Source: G965207125 sp965207125 (GTDB lineage Bacteria > Pseudomonadota > Alphaproteobacteria > Puniceispirillales > UBA1172). From it: DNA of 64,000 bases. The stretch spans positions 1,240,001-1,304,000 of the forward strand of contig OZ242263.1 of the NCBI GenBank assembly GCA_965207125.1. The letters run 5' to 3'. Of this stretch, positions 60,528-64,000 are shown piece by piece. The notes under the pieces were generated by a model. It ran no database searches. It was given only the letters and a program-made list of their open reading frames with translations, and had not been told where the DNA came from. The translations under genes were made by a program, and so were the position numbers. The number at the start of each line of letters is the position of its first letter. Positions within the stretch are counted from its first letter, which is position 1.

Positions 60528-62462
60528 TCACGAACCGGTAGATTTTTTATCGTTATCGACTTCAGTGAATTCTGCATCAACAACTGAATCGTCATCATCA
60601 TTGGCTGTATCAGCTTCACCATCAGCTTCATCGGTTTCCGTTTCTGCTTCCGCTTCCTGATTATTTGCATAAGCAATCTCACCAAGTTTCATCATCGCCG
60701 CACTCAAAGCTTCGGTTTTCTCGCTGATCGCCGCATCATCATCATCGGCCAATGCTTCTTTCAATGCCTTAATAGCGTCTTCAGTCTCAGTTTTAGTTTC
60801 TTCATCGACCTTATCGCCTAGATCAATGAGGCTTTTTTCGGTGCCGTGGATCATCGATTCAGCCTGATTTCTGGTTTCGATTGTCTCGCGGCGTTTTTTA
60901 TCTTCTTCAGCGTTAGCTTCGGCATCCTTGATCATGCTTTCGATGTCGTCATCATTCAGCCCACCTGACGCCTGAATTGTGATTTGTTGTTCTTTGCCGG
61001 TCGCCTGATCTTTTGCGCTGACATTAACTATTCCATTGGCATCGATATCGAATGTAACCTCGATTTGTGGCACACCTCTCGCGGCCGCAGGGAGTCCAAC
61101 CAAATCAAAATTTCCGAGCAATTTGTTATCGGCCGCAATTTCGCGTTCACCCTGAAAGACCCTAATAGTAACGGCGGTCTGGTTATCATCAGCGGTAGAA
61201 AAAATTTGGCTTTTCTTGGTTGGAATAGTGGTATTCCTATCGATCAGGCGCGTGAACACCCCGCCAAGAGTCTCTATACCCAAAGATAAAGGCGTAACAT
61301 CGAGAAGCAGAACATCTTTGACATCACCCTTAAGCACGCCGCCCTGAATAGCTGCACCACAAGCAACAACTTCATCGGGGTTAACGCCGCGATGCGGCTC
61401 GGCTCCAAAAAATTCCTTCACTTTTTCGAGGATTTTAGGCATCCGGGTCATGCCGCCAACCATAATCACTTCATCGATATCCTTGGGCGTAACGCCCGCG
61501 TCTTTAAGTGCGGCCTTACAAGGCTTCATGCTTCGTTCGACTAGATCATCTACGAGACTTTCGAAAGTCGCGCGCGTGAGTTTTACATTGAGGTGCTTCG
61601 GCCCAGATTGATCTGCGGTGATAAAGGGTAAATTAACATCGGTTTGCGCACTTGATGACAATTCGATCTTGGCTTTTTCGGCAGCTTCCTTGAGCCGTTG
61701 CAGTGCAAGTTTGTCTTCACGTAAATCGATGCTGTTTTCCTTTTTAAAGGTGTCCGCGAGATGATCGATGATCCGCTGATCGAAATCCTCGCCACCCAGA
61801 AAAGTGTCACCATTGGTGGATTTAACTTCAAAGACTCCGTCTCCGACTTCGAGAACAGACACATCGAAAGTGCCGCCACCCAGATCATAGACGACAATTG
61901 TGCCTGACTCTTTTTTATCTAATCCATACGCCAGCGCCGCAGCGGTCGGCTCATTGATAATTCGGAGCACATCGAGTCCAGAGATTTTGCCGGCATCTTT
62001 GGTGGCCTGTCGTTGCGCGTCATTGAAATAGGCCGGGACGGTAATGACGGCTTCGGTCACGCTTTCACCGAGAAAAGCTTCGGCGTCTTCTTTAAGTTTG
62101 CGCAGAATAAAACTAGAAATCTGGCTTGGCGAGTATTTTTCACCATTGGCTTCAACCCAGCTATCACCATTTTCAGCTTTGACTGTTTTAAAAGGAACAA
62201 GTTTAGCGAATTTTTTCGCTACAGGGCCACTATGACGCCTGCCAATCATGCGTTTGATAGCGAATAAGGTGTTTTCAGGGTTAGTAACAGCTTGTCGTTT
62301 TGCGGATTGTCCTACCAACCTTTCTCCAGTGTCCGTGAAAGCAACCACCGATGGCGTCGTTCTGCTGCCCTCGGCGTTTTCGATAACTCTGGCGTCTTTA
62401 CCGTCCATGACGGAGACACAAGAATTGGTGGTTCCAAGATCAATCCCAATAACTTTTCCCAT
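60528..62462 (-). CDS. dnaK: Chaperone DnaK (Hsp70)
   Basis: Hsp70 of 644 residues, with IGIDLGTTNSCVSVMDG at the start, the phosphate motif VYDLGGGTFDVSVL, the hinge MVGGMTRMPKI, and an acidic C-terminal tail rich in D/E. The ATG at 62462 has GGGAGT upstream; an open extension of 18 codons precedes it. A heat-shock-type promoter seems to lie in the grpE-dnaK gap. Confidence 0.98.
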   Translation of the reverse strand: MGKVIGIDLGTTNSCVSVMDGKDARVIENAEGSRTTPSVVAFTDTGERLVGQSAKRQAVTNPENTLFAIKRMIGRRHSGPVAKKFAKLVPFKTVKAENGDSWVEANGEKYSPSQISSFILRKLKEDAEAFLGESVTEAVITVPAYFNDAQRQATKDAGKISGLDVLRIINEPTAAALAYGLDKKESGTIVVYDLGGGTFDVSVLEVGDGVFEVKSTNGDTFLGGEDFDQRIIDHLADTFKKENSIDLREDKLALQRLKEAAEKAKIELSSSAQTDVNLPFITADQSGPKHLNVKLTRATFESLVDDLVERSMKPCKAALKDAGVTPKDIDEVIMVGGMTRMPKILEKVKEFFGAEPHRGVNPDEVVACGAAIQGGVLKGDVKDVLLLDVTPLSLGIETLGGVFTRLIDRNTTIPTKKSQIFSTADDNQTAVTIRVFQGEREIAADNKLLGNFDLVGLPAAARGVPQIEVTFDIDANGIVNVSAKDQATGKEQQITIQASGGLNDDDIESMIKDAEANAEEDKKRRETIETRNQAESMIHGTEKSLIDLGDKVDEETKTETEDAIKALKEALADDDDAAISEKTEALSAAMMKLGEIAYANNQEAEAETETDEADGEADTANDDDDSVVDAEFTEVDNDKKSTGS

Positions 62463-62579
62463 AATATTACTCCCAAGTTTGGTGTGAAACCCAGCCCTTT
62501 TCCTGCTACTATTCACACTCTCATATTAAGAAAACTGATAAAATACAAGAATTTTGCTAAAATACGAAAATCCAGACTG

Positions 62580-62608
62580 TATATAAGAATTATGACAAAG
62601 ATTGCAAG
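62580..62608 (-). promoter_or_regulatory. Putative RpoH (heat-shock) promoter of dnaK
   Basis: Minus-strand CTTGCA (62603-62608) and CTTATATA (62580-62587) with 15 bp between. This resembles the alphaproteobacterial RpoH pattern (CTTG... with CYTATNT at -10). It starts just after the grpE stop and leaves a leader of roughly 110 nt before dnaK. Confidence 0.4.
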
Positions 62609-62613
62609 ACGCG

Positions 62614-63288
62614 TTATTGCTTTTTGGCGGCTGCTGTCGGCTTGGCAACTCCGACCATCGCTGGCGTGAGTAATCTGTCATGAAGCATCCATCCAGCTTG
62701 TGCAACCTGAACAACGACTCCTGCTTCGGCTTCATCGGTTTCGATCTCATACATCGCTTGGTGTCTGGTATGGTCAAATTTCTCACCTTCGGGACTAATG
62801 CGGGTAATTCCGTGTTTTTCAAGAACAGTGATCATTTCCTTACTGACCATTTCAACGCCGCTCACCAGATTTTTAACCGCGTCCTCCAAAGTATCTCGAT
62901 CATCGGGTAGTGCATCAACAGCGCGAATGAGATTCTCAATACCATTCAGCAGATCACGGGCAAATCCGCTCAGGCCATATTTTCGCGCCTGTTCTAATTC
63001 CCGTTCAGCGCGACGTTTGGTGTTTTCAGCTTCAGCGAGGGCGCGCATCACTTGATCTTTAAGGGCATTTTTTTCAGCTTCAAATGCGGACATGGGGTCG
63101 AGTAAAACCTCATCAAAATTAATCTCATGATCGCCGATGTCTAAAGAAACCTCATCATCCTGCGTATTATCATCCTGAGCACCATCTTGCTCATTATCCT
63201 GAGTAGGGTTTTGGACAGAATCGTCAGGGCTGGCCTGATCATCAGATATCTCTTCGGGTTGGTCTTTTTTAGGTTGTTTAGCAGTCAT
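62614..63288 (-). CDS. grpE: Nucleotide exchange factor GrpE
   Basis: GrpE of 224 residues, releasing ADP from DnaK. An acidic, Gln/Asp-rich N-terminal tail (about 75 residues) precedes the long coiled coil (AEAENTKRRAERELEQARKYG) and the C-terminal beta domain with LEKHGITRISPEGEKFD and HQAMYEIET. The acidic tail is longer than average. Lies between hrcA and dnaK. Confidence 0.96.
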   Translation of the reverse strand: MTAKQPKKDQPEEISDDQASPDDSVQNPTQDNEQDGAQDDNTQDDEVSLDIGDHEINFDEVLLDPMSAFEAEKNALKDQVMRALAEAENTKRRAERELEQARKYGLSGFARDLLNGIENLIRAVDALPDDRDTLEDAVKNLVSGVEMVSKEMITVLEKHGITRISPEGEKFDHTRHQAMYEIETDEAEAGVVVQVAQAGWMLHDRLLTPAMVGVAKPTAAAKKQ

Positions 63289-63330
63289 CTCTTACGCCTT
63301 ACGTTTTGTGGCTCAAAAATTGTTGTAGGT

Positions 63331-63359
63331 TATGTAAGGTTTTTTTAGGGCTTTGCCAA
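63331..63359 (-). promoter_or_regulatory. Putative sigma70 promoter of grpE
   Basis: Minus-strand TTGGCA (63354-63359) and TACATA (63331-63336) with a 17-bp A-rich spacer, in the 88-bp gap between hrcA and grpE. It could allow grpE expression apart from hrcA. Confidence 0.35.
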
Positions 63360-63376
63360 GTGGCTTATAAGCAAAA

Positions 63377-64000
63377 TTAGCGTCTAGCTTTAAGCATTTC
63401 GCTAACCATTTTGCTGGTGTAATTAACCATAGGGATAATGCGGGCGTAGTTAAGTCGCGTGGGACCAATCACACCGACCGCACCAACAACGGTATTATTA
63501 CTGTCTTTATATGAAGCAATAATCATGCTGCAGTCGGTTTTTTTGAACAATCTGTTTTCGGCCCCGATAAAGATTTGGACGCCATCGGCATTATCAATCA
63601 TAGCAAGGACGTCTTTTGCATTATTTTGCTCTTCAAGAAGGGCGAAAAGATTACGAATTTTATCGAGTTCTTCTATTTCGGTAACATTGTCCAGAAGATT
63701 CGCGTGTCCTTTGATGATCAGATTGCCTTGTCCGCTTTCGCGTGCAGACCAGACGGCAATTCCTTTTGCCACGACATTTTGTGACAGTTTATCTATTTCA
63801 GTTTGTTTATCGCTGATGGTTTTTTCAAGGATCGTCGCGGCGTGCGACAGCGAGTGTCCGGCGAGATGGGTAGTGATAAAATTGCCCGCCTCGATCAAAG
63901 CCGAAGGCGGCAGGCCGCGCGGTGTATCAATGATTCGATTCTCAACCTGTCCGGAATCGGAAACGAGAACGACCAGCGCACGGTTTAACGTCAGTGGAGT
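63377..64000 (-). CDS. hrcA: Heat-inducible transcription repressor HrcA (5' truncated)
   Basis: The visible 207 codons run in frame off the right edge of the window. They include the HrcA block VENRIIDTPRGLPPSALIEAGN, in parts VENRIIDTPRG and LPPSALIEA, and the C-terminal VGAVGVIGPTRLNYARIIPMVNYT typical of the family. HrcA represses chaperone genes through CIRCE elements; the winged-helix N-terminus and the promoter lie outside the window. The apparent start inside the window (a TTG at 63898) is not the real one. Confidence 0.95.
   Translation of the reverse strand, partial: TPLTLNRALVVLVSDSGQVENRIIDTPRGLPPSALIEAGNFITTHLAGHSLSHAATILEKTISDKQTEIDKLSQNVVAKGIAVWSARESGQGNLIIKGHANLLDNVTEIEELDKIRNLFALLEEQNNAKDVLAMIDNADGVQIFIGAENRLFKKTDCSMIIASYKDSNNTVVGAVGVIGPTRLNYARIIPMVNYTSKMVSEMLKARR

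Noticed and set aside
1..64000. Mobile elements, CRISPR arrays, tRNA or rRNA genes.
   Set aside because: No transposase or integrase-like protein, no regularly spaced repeats and no cloverleaf-like sequences were found on reading both strands.

Overview
This is a compact, gene-dense stretch of an alphaproteobacterial chromosome, with GC slightly below 50% by eye. The assignment rests on several marks together: the RegB/RegA redox two-component pair; an Irr-type Fur regulator divergent from fabA-fabB-fabI; the order dnaA / rpsT / mutM / ubiE-ubiB-coaBC-dut; the long block mutS-glnD-murJ-trpS-nifU ... tsaB-miaB-phoH-ybeY-corC-lnt-metK-trmB-rimP-nusA-infB-rbfA-truB-rpsO-pnp; and hrcA-grpE-dnaK-dnaJ. 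I cannot place it below class level; a streamlined marine Rhodospirillales/SAR116-like lineage would fit the small intergenic gaps. I see no tRNA, rRNA, CRISPR array, prophage or insertion sequence. Almost everything is core metabolism or information processing.

Layout. 1-2.7 kb: recX and acs (+). 2.7-12.7 kb: a minus-strand run of dnaA, dnaN, recF, gyrB, regB, regA, metZ and lysE. 12.7-13.2 kb: the one long gap, with no convincing DnaA boxes. 13.2-14.8 kb: rpsT, a small exported protein and mutM (-). 14.8-19.8 kb: ubiE-ubiB, then coaBC-dut-moeB/thiF (+). 19.7-24.5 kb: a 2-hydroxyacid dehydrogenase, an SH3 protein, a rubrerythrin / CCG-type Fe-S protein / DUF3501 operon, and irr. 24.6-27.2 kb: fabA-fabB-fabI (+). 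27.2-54.9 kb: an almost unbroken minus-strand series for RNA decay, ribosome maturation, translation initiation, SAM synthesis, lipoprotein and murein functions, nitrogen sensing and mismatch repair. It is interrupted only by one plus-strand polysaccharide deacetylase, which converges on a Bax-like glucosaminidase. 55-57.8 kb: malic enzyme, a PfkB kinase and a small lipoprotein. 57.8-64 kb: nth, dapB, dnaJ, dnaK, grpE and a 5'-truncated hrcA (-).

The most unusual object is coaBC (17088-18503). The coenzyme A biosynthesis enzyme carries an extra N-terminal helix-turn-helix domain of about 60 residues. The 74-bp gap in front of it contains a 19-bp perfect inverted repeat over the predicted transcription start and ribosome-binding site, plus two copies of a 15-bp GTGAA...TTCA element centred 52 bp apart. 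This looks like a self-regulating biosynthetic enzyme.

Secondary points of interest are a 22-bp imperfect palindrome lying between the -35 and -10 of the rubrerythrin operon, a RegB kinase whose phospho-acceptor His is followed by Lys instead of the usual acidic residue, an intrinsic-terminator-like hairpin just before the mutS start, a ribosome-site-masking hairpin before metK, a malic enzyme without the usual phosphotransacetylase tail, a UbiB without C-terminal membrane helices, an expanding acidic repeat in NusA, and absences from otherwise conserved clusters (ylxR between nusA and infB; rimI and fur/mur between tsaB and miaB). All functional calls are from reading the sequence; no database search was run.
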